DNA from: Bactrocera neohumeralis
Taxonomy: Eukaryota; Arthropoda; Insecta; Diptera; Tephritidae
Length of the DNA: 64,000 bases
Reading direction: 5' to 3'
Assembly (NCBI RefSeq): GCF_024586455.1
Contig: NC_065921.1
Span: 29,509,135-29,573,134, forward strand
The position numbers and the translations under genes are program-made. Below, in pieces: positions 11,301-22,160 of the stretch; the stretch's first letter is position 1; the number at the start of each line of letters is the position of its first letter. The notes beneath the pieces were generated by a model, which worked only from the letters and a program-made list of their open reading frames with translations, did no database searches and was not told the DNA's origin.

Positions 11301-14300
11301 ATGCAAATTAGTTTTCAGAATAAATAAATATAGTCGACTCACAACCGCAATTAATTAATTCCCTATAGTACCCAATAAACCGTTATTATAGAGCGATATA
11401 CATAACTGTATGAAGAGTTGATTCAGAGAAATGGACGTGGGTCACTCACAAAAGTCATCTTCATAAGCATATCAACCGAAAATAAAACCAGTCAGGCACA
11501 TAACTATTTCCAATTTAGTCACGTTCCATAAAATATGGAGCGAAGGAAAATAAAGTTTTTTATAATACAACAACAGATCGACGATGAACAGTTAGAAGTC
11601 TGTGGATTTTGGATCTACGCTTACGACCGGGAAACAGACCATCAGTCGGCTGAATATCGTGGCAAAGGTGATCCGAAGCCGAAAAGCCACGTCAAAAATT
11701 AAGGTTACGTTGAAAGTTTTCTTCGATTATCGAAGTGTGGCGCACTCCGAATTCTTTCCGACCGGCCAAACTATCAAAAAGGAATACTATTTGAGCGTTA
11801 TGCGTGAAGCTATTCATAAAAAAAAGGACGGAATTAAGGGCCAACGACTCTTGGTTATTGCACCACAAGAAGGCAACGTCGCACACTGCATTGATTCTTC
11901 GTGAGTTTTTCTCCAATATGGTGCCGCAACCACTGTATTCGCCTGATTGAGCTCAGCAAACTGAAGCGACCGCCCCGGGGAAACCGTTTTGAGTGACTTG
12001 AAGACATTAAACGTGAGTCGCTACGCGAATTGAGGGTTATTCCGGGAATTGACTTTAAAAACTGTTTTCGTGGAAACTCCCGCGGACCTGATTCTAGAGT
12101 ACCCAGCGGTCTGTAGACGCAAAACCAAGGCTCTTGGATCTATGTATATATCCGAAAAGGGATTGTAAGCACACTCGAATTTTTCTGTGCTGGGCCTATT
12201 GACATAGGCTGTATAATAGAGGCGTAACCTCAAAAGACTTTAAGTCGCGGTTCAAGCCGCAGATAGGAGTCAGAAAGACTGATACTTTAAATGGGGGTTT
12301 CTTTACGGTGAAGAAAATGTGATCTACTATAATTGGGGACTTGTCACATTAATCATATACATATGTATGTATTTGAAATCTTTGTCGATGTAGTTGTTGT
12401 TATAAACTTACTTGTTGCTGCTGAGGTGTTGGCTTGGATATTTCATGCGGACTAGGACTTTCCTTGAGGCGTTCATCCTTAATGACACCGGAATTTGGGT
12501 GTGGAGGTGCATTGCTTTGCGACTGTGACGTGGGTAAACCACCGTGGGCGCTCAATTTTACAGGATCATCTTGTGACGATACAATCGATACAGGTCCATA
12601 ATTCGGTTCTACATTATAAGGATAACCGGCAGCCATGTAACTAGAAAATAAAGCAATAATTAAATATTTTTTTAAAGACTTTATCCCTTTTAATGCGTTT
12701 AGAAGATGAAGTCTTACTTGAAGGGGTAAAAATGTGATAGGGATTTGGCGGGTGTAGGTGCTGGCAACCCGCCCGGTCCCACACCTGATGGTCCCAACGA
12801 TGACATGGAGCCCATGCCTGGTGGTAAGCCATTATTCGGCGGACCGATATTGCTTAAATTTACCGAAGACTGTGGTGGTTGGCCCGTGGGGTTATCTTTT
12901 TGATTACCACTGCCATCTTGCGACTGCAATTGTTGCTGAAGACTAACAGCTTGTTGCTGCTGCTGCTGTTGCGATGATTTCGTCATTAAATCTAGTGGCG
13001 GATCTTTACTTTTGTTACTGTAGTCGGACAAATGTGGCGATTGCTGTTGTTGTTGATGGGACTGTTGTTGCATTAAATGAGACGATTGTATTGCACCCTG
13101 TTGTTGTTGCTGTGATGGTGGAAGCGTTAACGTTGGCTGTACTAGAGCTGAGGGCAACAAACCCTTATTGGCTGCCTGTGACGATTGCTGATCGGAAGAA
13201 GTGGGAGGCACCAAATATTGCTGCTGCTGATAAAACTGATACATGCCGTAGCCGCCTAAAGGTGGTATACCCGGCGCACCACTTCCCAAGCCCACAGAAC
13301 CCAAATCAGTTGGTTTCTTGTTTGGTAAGTCCATGAGTTTAGGTTGTGACTTATCTGTGTGAGTGAATATAAGAATTACATTATATAACTGTAAATCATA
13401 AAATATACAACAATTGCAGTTACCTAAAATATCCTGTTCGCCCACTGGTGTGGAATCATCCGAAATGTCACTGTAGGCAGGACTCTGTACATTATCCCGT
13501 GTTACAACACCGTCGTACTCTACAGGTCCGGGCGACTTTCGACATTTCTTTTGCTTCACCGCTGCAAAGCCAGATGTGCCTTTCGTGGTTAATGAAATGC
13601 CTTCAATTGAAAATTATTTAATTAGTTCCATAAATAAAGAGGGGCGCGCTTTAAAAAATGTCACCTTGTAAATTTTGTCCACTGGGCACCGGCGAGCTGG
13701 TATAAGTACTTATTGCCGATGGGTGTTGTTGTACACTTTCCAAATTCGCTGATAATTGTGGCGGTGGTGCCCGTTGAGGACTCTGTCCTGACATAGCACT
13801 CTGCTGCGGGTTTACTCCTTGCGTTGCTTGTTGTTGCAATGCTAATATTGACGGTGGGGCACCCGAATTGGATGCATCGCTTTGAGGACCAAATCTCAAT
13901 ACACCCGGTTTTACTGTTAAACGAAAATAAATGAGTAAGTATAATAATTGTTCGAGGTTTGTGGAAATACTGAAATACTCACGTCCACCCTGTTGGGCAA
14001 GTGCCGATGCCGGAGATGTTTCTGAAAGTAATGCAGGTGGATTGCCAGCATTTGGCATACCAAGCGTTTGCTGTTGTTGTTGCTGGCAAAGAACTTGTCC
14101 CGAAATGCCCGTTGTTATGCTGCCACCGGCAACAGGATGTGGTTGCTGCTGTTGTGTTTGTGGCATTAGCGCTTGTGCGGTAGAGGCTGCTAGAACACCA
14201 CCAACACCAGCGCTGCCACCAGCGCCAAGAGACGCACTCAATAAACTAGATGACGCAGTAGACAATGGAGTAGATGCAGTCAGCGACGCAACAGAAATAG

Positions 14301-17300
14301 TTTGTGTGCCGGGTGTGGGTGTGGTGGCAGCACCAATCACAGGTTCTGGCTCCCCGACACCATCGGTGACTGTGGGTTGCGTCGAAGGTGGCAAAATAGC
14401 AGCTGGTTGCGTTGGTGCTTCAGTAGAGGATGCCGTTGGCATTGGAGCTGCATTAATTGGCGGTGTTACCGGTGATGTTATCACCATAGCACCAGTTGCC
14501 AATGTCGAGCTTTCTGCAGGAGTTGGCGTTGTACCACGGTTGTTTTGTGCCGACGGCACCGGTGATGAGGTTGGTGTGGGTGGCTCATCAGGCAATTGTA
14601 AGGAATCTTCGTCTATGGAACATGAGCTACCATGTGCATGAGATTGATGGTAGCGCAGTCCGTTGGCGTGCTTATATTTTTTACTGCAATCCTGCTCCGG
14701 GCACTCTAGTAACACCGGCGATATGGCGCACGGTGAGGCAGTCTTACATTTCTTCGTGCTTATTTGTACATTAAGGCCAGTCACAGGATTGACAAGACTT
14801 TGAGGCTGCGTAGCAAGACCACCTCCACTCGCCGATATCGGTATACCGCTAGCGTTTGCTACATTTGCAGTACACTCGGTGTCGCCATTAATGGGCGACG
14901 GTGAGTCATCTTTCGATTTTCTCTTCTCAGAACGTGGAGGTAAAAATGCTGTTGGCGATGTGCTCGGTGTGGCTCCACCACCATTCCCCGACGAAGAGCT
15001 ACTTGTTGTCGTTGTGGTATTTGATGTGCTAGTTGCACTAATTGAAGTACGTGATGCACCGCGGCCACCTTTCGTTGTACCATTACGCAACTTCGAATGC
15101 ACCTGCGCATGTGAAAAATATATCTATAAAAGATATTAAAATTCAATTAGAGGTGACAAATAGAATTTATAGGCGAGTGCTTACCGAGCTTCTTGTTTCG
15201 GTGAAATTACTCAAATCTGGTGTTAGCGCTGCACTTCGTCCTCGTTTTCCACGACCTTTGGGTGTTCGGGAGTCCAATTCCTCGGTTGGTGAATCACAGA
15301 ATCTAAGAATTAAACATTTCATTTGAAAAATAAGCTTATTATAAAATTTATTTATTGTTCAATTGTTGTTCATATTATTGCGATTAAATATTTTAACTAT
15401 TTGGGAATTTTATTAAAAAAGTGGGTATTATTTGACTGTTTTCAAACTATCGGCTTTATGTAATGGGAACCTGCTTGGGTTTTGTATCTGGCTAAGCAGA
15501 ATTTACATAACAGAAAATTAGCGTTAGATTGTTTAAGGATACTACAACAACAATAACAATATGCTTTGAAGTTGCTCAAAAATATCTTTCGGATACAGAT
15601 CAATCAAGGACCTCAGTATCAGATAACAGTAGCACTAGTAAGTTATTATTCAAATTGAAAATTATTAAAATTTCAGCTAATTTTAAGCCTTAAATTAATA
15701 AAATATTTCTGAATTTTCCCACAAACTACAACATAATATCGATTAGACTATATTTAGCTTTAATTAAAAAAAAAAAAACTATCTTAAAAATGTGAACGAA
15801 CATCAGCTGATAAAGGAATAAAGGTGGGTAGCGTTGCCATCAACTGCAGGTATTAATTCTAATTTTTATGTTTTAAATTAAAGCATGTTTTAAAAAAAAA
15901 ATTAACACATAATTTTTTTTTTAATTATTCTTGAAATTTTAAGCGTTTTATTAATAATAATATAAAAAAAATCTTATTATTTCTATTTAGCTTGTTATAA
16001 AAAATAACCTAGACGTTTGTTGGATGCAAATTTGAAAAGATGATGTATCATGGTGTCATTAGTGCTAAAAAAATATATTTTATCGATCAAGCCAAAAATT
16101 AAAATCGAACAACCCAACATACGTAAATTATTTATTTTACTAAATACATATTTGTTGTATAAACTTATACACATATTGACATAAAGAAACAATAAAATCG
16201 ATTTTAAATTAAATTTAAAGTTATCAAAAATTATAATAAATAAAGAAATTTTAACTTTTCTAATCAATCTTCATACATATTGTAGCCATTTTACCAATAA
16301 TACTGCCTTTGAAATATATACGTGATGACCGGCACAGTGAGACTTTTTGTTAGACCATAAAAACAGTAACCTAGCTCAGTGTCCTTGGCAGTTGTTTGAC
16401 TTAATTTTGTGTTTGACAATGCAACTCGACATTGAATAGAATTTCTAGATACTAGGGTAAGTTGTCACTATGCATAAATTGGAATTTCCCCACACATGGT
16501 GACATAAATGACAAATAATATAACAAAGCAACTGTCTCAGCTAACTTTTATATTAGGTATTTACTTATGTATTCGTATTTTTTGTTGTTGTGAGAGGGAC
16601 AAAAGTATCGCAAATTATTTTGAAGAAACTCTAGAGGGTGATAGACTTTGATTAAATATAAATTCAGATCGCTCTTCCTAATATAAGACTCTTTAGTCGA
16701 AGGGATATATAGATTTACGCGCACTAAAACACTCCACAACTTACCTGGGTGGTGCCCAATCATGACGTGTGCAATCCAGTAATGTGCCAACGTAAGTTTT
16801 GCCGCGCCATGTTACATTCACCACAAGCACACCGCCCTCTGTCTCATGCCAAACAATGCCCTCAAGCGTTACAGAAGTTCCCGGCTCGCAGGGACCCAAA
16901 CAATCTGGCTCCGTTATAGTTCCTACTGAGGTACCAATACAAATATCAACCATTTCTTTGGCTAAAGTACTCGATGCTGCATTCGAGGAAGGATCACCAT
17001 GTTTTGCCCGCTTGGCGGGTGGTGACTTGATGCCATCATCTCCAGCATTGCTACTGTTTGGGCCGTTATTGCTGGACGATTGTGTTGTTGTACTGGAAGA
17101 GGAATTCGCGGGAACTGAAATAGTGTGGTGTACAGTCGCTGAGATCATACCGGGAGCCATAAGTTTTGCTTGCGCGACAGGAACAATTGAAGTGTTTGAC
17201 TTACTATCATTATTTCCGCTCAGATTATTCGCAGACGAATTTGTTGCACTATTACTAAAGGTGGTGGAAGCTGCTGCTGCAGCTAATTGCGCAGCAATGT

Positions 17301-20300
17301 GTGAGGAGATTTTAATGTTGCCGCAATTAGTTGCATCCTTACCCGGTGGACCGGGTGCATTTGGTGTACTATTACTACCCATTGATTGTGGTGTAGTAGT
17401 CGTGGCAGCCGATGTGGCTGCTAGTAGTGTGGCCGCTGTAGCTGCAGCAGTTACTACACCAGCGGCTGAGCCCACTGATGGTGTAAATACGCCTGGTGGC
17501 ACAGAACCACTATTAACATTATTATTGGCTGTATTGTTGCCCATGCGTTGGGACAAAACGCTAATTGATGAACTATTAGCACTTTCTGAGCGGCGTGAAC
17601 ACGAGTGGTTGGTGCAAGCACTAGTCGCAGCTCCATTTGTGGTGTCAATATTGCAATGACATGCGATGCCTTTGTCATTGACATTGGTGAGACCATCTTT
17701 TTCAGCCGAAGTGGAAGCGTTTTTATCCGCTATTAAACGATTGGAATGTGTGGTTTTCTCTTTAGCTTTTTCCCGCCGGTGACCTGAACTACCACGCTTG
17801 TTGCTTTGAGGAGTACCCTGACCGCTGCTACCGGAACCGGTAGAACCGCCACCAGAGTTCGAATTATTACTGTTCATACTGTTGTGGCTATTGCCTTGAC
17901 TACTACTATTACTACTGGAAATATTACTTAGATGCTTTTTATTGCTGCCGCTTATATTGGTTAAATTTGATCCCGAACCGCTGCCACTACCTGTATTTTG
18001 TGATGAGCCGCTTGAGTTACTACCACCACCTGATGAAGATGAGGAATGCGAACTAGTATTGACGCTGTTATTATCATCCAAGTTACCTGGATTATTGACA
18101 CCTAAGGAACCATTCTGTTGTTGTTGTTCTGTGGCTTTGACAATTTCATGCTTGGCTTCTGACGTTTTGGTTCCCGGCTTGGTACGCTTTATTTTCATTT
18201 TAAGTCCCTTGTCAAGTGTCGCTTGATGATCAATGGACATTTTTGAGTTCGATTTACCACTACCGGAACCGCCAATGCCTTGGGCTCCACCCTGACCACC
18301 GCCAGATCCACCGCCCGCACTACTGTTATTACTGCTGCTACCACTGGATTGCGATGACATGCCGCTTGCAGAATGATTTGATGAACTCGATAGTGAATCG
18401 TTTTTTAATGCCGAAAGTAGAAGCGAAGAACCGCCAACTAAATTTTTGGGTATTTGGGAATTTTTATATGACGACACAAGATTACCGCCTTTCGAAAATC
18501 CAGCAAAGGTCGATACAGCTAATGTATTAGTCTTTTGGCTACCCTCACTTGCGCAGGTAGCAGGTGTGGCGTGAAGAGATACAGAAGACGATAATGGATA
18601 TGATGGGGAAGACGATTGTAATGATTTAGACGCAATAGAACCAATTTTTTTGCTAAAGCCACCATCCGCCTTTTGCTCTTCAAATGTGGACTGTTGACTT
18701 TTGTAATTTATATGTTCGCGTGATTGTTGATACTTGCTTTCGAAATTCTTTAATTGTTGGGAACTATTACTGTTCTTGCTAACGGCTAAGTCTGAACGTT
18801 TACCTGGGATTGTGCTGTAGTTGTTGGGACTTGCAACTCTTTTAGAACTTTTAACTGGAAAATTCGTAGCAGTCGCATTTGATGTTGCTGTTATTGCTGT
18901 GTTCAACGACCTTGACAATGGCAAGTTTGCATATTTGCCTTTTTCTGATTTTAAACTAGCTTTATTTGCTGAAGACGACTTTGATGTCGATTTTATATTG
19001 GATGATATTATTCCAAGCTCATTGATGCCACCACCAGAACTGTAAGTTTTTGTTAAATTTTGTGCTGCCGTCGACGATTTTTCAATATCAGCATCTAGAT
19101 CATCCAGCAACTCAGGTATTCCACCAATATCCCATTCGTCTTCGTACTCAAAATTTGTATCCTTTGATTCGCTAGAAATTGACGATGGCTGACAATTTGC
19201 TTCTTGTACTACAGGGCTATTCCTAGCTACTGCATTTACAATTACTCCTTTCCCAGATGGTTTTGGGAAACTAGCCCTTCTATTGCTTACGCTACCACCT
19301 CCACTGGACTGTGTTGAATGCGATTTCGATTGTGCAAAATGTTCTGGTGATTATAAATTATACTATTATTATCTGGATATTTTGAAATAATCGCAAAATA
19401 TTTTAAATACAATACTAATTCTATTTATATGTAATATAATAATTGTAAAAGCAAAGAAATTTTGTTTTTATTATTATTTATTTGTACTTACTTGAACTTG
19501 CCACCTTTTTATTTGAGTTGTGTTTTGTATAATTTTGGTAATGATGCTTGTGCGAAGACGATGACAATTTTTTATTTAAATCTGAGGCAGGTGAAACCAA
19601 AGTATTACTTGTGCTTCCTACCAACTTGTGTTTATTACTATCCGTAACTATGCTTTTATTATTGGCCACCTTATAAAAAAAATTGGAGTTATTAGATATT
19701 GAAATATTAAACTAAAATTAATATGATACATATGTATATAATTTTTTTGGAACAAAAATTATATAAGCATACTTCGTCGCTGCGTCAGCGAGTTCAATTT
19801 GTTTTCAAGCGATTAATATTGTATATTTTAATATTTTTCTTATTTCTGAATTTGTGGTTTTTTATATACTATAGTTTTTGTAATTATCAAACAAATCTGG
19901 TAGACGGAGAGAAATATGCACCGAAAATCTACTCAAGAGTTAATATAATTAATAATTTCTAATATATAGTGGGTTCCTGATAAAGAAACAATAAAAATAT
20001 ATATAATACGATATACAAACTTTTATGAAGAAGCTGTTATTTAAAAACCTTTATAAAAAAATTATTTTTGTTGGCGCGGCAATGATATATTTACATACAT
20101 ATGTATGTAACATGTAAATAATAGTTGTTAGAATAAAAGGTTTTGTATGATTAACCATATTGGCTGCGTTTAAATACAATTCTAAAAGTAAAATTTCTCT
20201 CTTCTATTCAATTAAATATTTTATAAAGTATTCATTCCAATATGATGGCAAATCTATACTCCTTACTTTGAATTGTTACTTTTGACACTACGGCTAACGA

Positions 20301-21968
20301 AACCATTTTTAAAATGTAAATATTTTACTATAACATTTCTCATATTGCATTAAGAAATCAAATGCTGTGTGTGAGCAAGTTTGGCTCCAATTTTTGTGTC
20401 CTACACAACACAACCCCATAACCGATATGAAACAAAAATGTATAATAGGTATCTATGACATTTTGTAATTGTGCACTTAACATACATATGTATAAACATT
20501 TTTAATCTCTTATTTTTTTTTAATTTTTATGTTAATTAATAAACAGCTCATATATTTTGTTTTATATTTCATTTATCACCTTAACATTTTCGTTTTAATC
20601 GAATACTTACAATAATAATTTATTGATATGAACGAATTACTAATAAATAGTAAAATAGGCTATATATTAATTAAATTTTTTATTATGTATAAATCTATAG
20701 CCAATATATATCATTGTCTATCTGATGTAAAACATACACATACACTTTTATATAAACATATGTATGTATGTACAAGTAGAGTTAGGTATGATATGTAGAA
20801 ATCTTTTCATAAACGAGTACTCATAAATTCTATACATCAAGGCTCGCATCGGTGCCAGGCGCACGCAACGAACAACCGATAAATGTTAAAAAAGCCCAAG
20901 GGACGCTCAAAAACCGGCGCAACGATGCAAGGGGATGTCGATAACACTATTCACATAAATACGCATATAGAAATTTCAACAACAAAAACTGGCATTTACA
21001 AACGAGCCGAACATAAGTGGCCCAAGATGAACGCACGAAAGCGAATGAATGCCAATGTTACGCCGACCGAAGCAGCGAAGTAGCAAATATACTTGTTCTC
21101 GCGAAACCATTGTTCGAATTTTGTTTTAAATATCCTTACCGAAACCACTTACAAAACCACCATTTACTAACTAATAGAAATTGTATATAAAAGTGTTCAT
21201 ATCGCAAAAGTTTCATAAAAAATTGCAAAGTTTGCATTTGCCAAAACAATTAAATATAATTTTCAATTTAATGTATCGATACCTGAATAGTATCTAGTCA
21301 TCACTGCTTCTGCTGCGCAAACACACGCTTCTCTGCTTTCACTTCTTTTCGTTTTTGCTACTGCGACGCTTCTTCTATTCACTTTTATAGATTTCAGCTT
21401 TTAAATTTTTTCCCACTTTAAAGTCCGGCCAATGCCGGTTTTTTTCTTCGTCGCATTTAACACAAATGCACATATCAAAGAGTTTTCTTAATTACACTAT
21501 GCATATAATCAATTAAAATTTTATATCAACCAATTAATAATGTTCACTCCCGTATTTCTTTCGATACAATCTGCCTGCGCCATCAAACCAGAGATGTTCT
21601 CTGTTGAAAGAGTGTTTGCTCGTTATTTTTGTGTTCCCTTTTCGTGTCAGAATGACATTAGAATGCAAGAACACGAAAACAATGCACAGAGTTGCAACAA
21701 TTTACTAAGTCTGATAATTTGTTGATACTTAAAATAAACATGTTCATAAAAAAAAATAATAAAAATATACGTAATGAACAATTTATAAGTTCAATAAACA
21801 AGAGTATAGGGAAAACTATTTTGCTCGGAAAAAATTCATACATTTCTCTAATACCTTAACTTTGTGAAGCATTAGTTAATAAAATCAGAACTTATAACTT
21901 TTAAAACCCATATTTACCTTATTCGGGTGGTGGCTAACGTTCACCTCACTGCGTCTCATTGATTCCAT
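8367..21968 (-). CDS. sbb: scribbler/brakeless, ZNF608/ZNF609-type nuclear co-regulator
   Basis: Twelve coding exons on the minus strand: 21968-21918, 19669-19492, 19343-16745, 15302-15185, 15102-13983, 13913-13665, 13600-13424, 13354-12718, 12640-12412, 10043-9793, 9722-8515 and 8440-8367. All phases join and the model is 2,296 residues. The start is the first in-frame ATG after an upstream stop in the first coding exon. Recognised parts are an acidic [10 protein letters not shown]...[11 protein letters not shown] segment, a conserved block at about 887-943 ending HDWAPPR, a GRGKRGR basic patch, one C2H2 finger (Cys1116, Cys1121, His1134, His1139), SPAYSDISD at about 1,478-1,486, a long polyQ, and a C-terminal [11 protein letters not shown]...VLASQQAAA region. 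All have counterparts in vertebrate ZNF609. In Drosophila, Sbb is a nuclear co-repressor acting in photoreceptor axon targeting, larval behaviour and wing patterning (family knowledge). Low-complexity Gln, Ser and Gly tracts fill the rest. 5' non-coding exons are not located. Confidence 0.93.
9497..9551 (-). repeat. CAG/CAA polyglutamine tract in sbb
   Basis: Mixed CAG and CAA codons encode an uninterrupted run of about 20 Gln after an AMAQ sequence, followed by HQQSQ. Further short Gln runs lie at 9,905-9,962 and 12,940-13,100. The tract is likely length-polymorphic. Confidence 0.9.
10320..10460 (+). repeat. Dispersed hairpin repeat, copy 3 (long)
   Basis: Contains GTAGTGGCAAAAAATTTTCC, then TTTCTAGGAATTTTGCCGAG, then CTTGGCCGGATACAAGTCCG, and ends near CCCGACTGTCATGG. 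This shows the block order of the family over about 140 bp. Confidence 0.75.
10935..11170 (-). mobile_element. Mariner-type transposase N-terminus, relic
   Basis: The minus-strand frame reads [25 protein letters not shown], which resembles the helix-turn-helix region of mariner/IS630 transposases (TLSRTQxFEWHKxFxEGRE). It has no ATG start, no catalytic domain and a stop shortly afterwards. It is a different lineage from the 11.6 kb relic. Confidence 0.55.
11580..12065 (+). mobile_element. Mariner transposase relic (family shared with 46.3 kb)
   Basis: Shifting plus-strand frames show [18 protein letters not shown] (mariner DETWVYGYDPET), [26 protein letters not shown] (the FFDYRGIVHxEF block with a catalytic Asp) and [15 protein letters not shown]. 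Remnants of the C-terminal ESLREL...IPGIDF region follow. Stops and frameshifts disable it. The copy at 46,330-47,385 shares the same peptides. Confidence 0.8.
13355..13423 (-). other. 69-nt sbb intron, frame-preserving and stop-free
   Basis: Bounded by AG|GTAAC and a CACAG acceptor. Its length is 23 codons and the frame stays open, so retention would insert 23 residues between the exons that encode QDIL and DKSQPK. Confidence 0.8.
13914..13982 (-). other. 69-nt sbb intron, frame-preserving and stop-free
   Basis: The donor is GAC|GTGAGT and the acceptor TTTAACAG. It is also exactly 69 nt with no in-frame stop, so retention would add 23 residues after AQQGG. Confidence 0.8.
15303..16744 (-). 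other. sbb intron that can serve as the short-isoform 3' UTR
   Basis: A 1.4 kb AT-rich intron with no gene inside. If the donor is skipped, translation stops at once (see the next entry). AATAAA hexamers on the minus strand occur at 16,136-16,131 and again near 15,950. Confidence 0.6.
16741..16745 (-). other. Stop codon embedded in an sbb splice donor (short isoform end)
   Basis: The exon ends in AG and the donor begins GTAAGT. Without splicing the frame reads AGG TAA, so the protein ends ...APPR at residue 943. Drosophila brakeless is known to make a short form of roughly 930 residues and a long form of about 2,300, so this terminus probably corresponds to the short form. The embedded stop is seen directly; its use is inferred. 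Confidence 0.75.
19670..21917 (-). other. First coding-side intron of sbb
   Basis: Separates the 17-codon start exon from the exon beginning VANNKS. No conserved coding sequence was seen. A less AT-rich patch at 20,830-21,090 has an open frame without recognisable similarity, and a CT-rich segment near 21,300-21,390 could belong to an alternative promoter or 5' exon, but there is no direct evidence for that. Confidence 0.6.
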
Positions 21969-22153
21969 GCAGTCCAAGAAGTGAGGGTGGTTGCTTGCTG
22001 CGGGTTCCCACAATGCAACGTTCCCTCATCCACATAAATGTATTGACAATATTTCAAATATTTCGAGGTATAATTTAACTCTGACAATAAATCATTGCAA
22101 AACCATTGAATTTTAACTGAGTTGGGCCTTGGCCCAGTGACCAATTTATTCAT
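21956..22153 (-). promoter_or_regulatory. Upstream ORF overlapping the sbb start codon
   Basis: The exon carrying the sbb ATG begins at 22160 after a TTTCAG acceptor. An ATG at 22,153 opens a 65-codon frame that ends at 21,956, past the sbb ATG (21,968) and in another frame. Scanning ribosomes would meet this ATG first, so it could repress sbb translation. Its context (AAAAATGAAT) is moderate. The peptide (MNKLVTGPRPNSVKIQWFC...) is not recognised. Confidence 0.55.
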
Positions 22154-22160
22154 TTTTAAT

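Larger units (their letters stand above)
10044..12411 (-). other. sbb intron with transposon relics
   Basis: This 2.4 kb intron lies between sbb exons ending 12412 and starting 10043. It holds a dispersed hairpin repeat (10,320-10,460) and two mariner relics of different orientation (10,935-11,170 and 11,580-12,065). No host gene was seen inside. Confidence 0.85.

Noticed and set aside
13931..14641. Long plus-strand ORF of 236 codons opposite sbb
   Set aside because: It is a shadow of the biased Ser/Thr/Pro codons of the sbb exon on the other strand.
20883..21083. 66-codon plus-strand ORF in an sbb intron, less AT-rich than its surroundings
   Set aside because: No recognisable domain, opposite to the host gene, and no support beyond being open.
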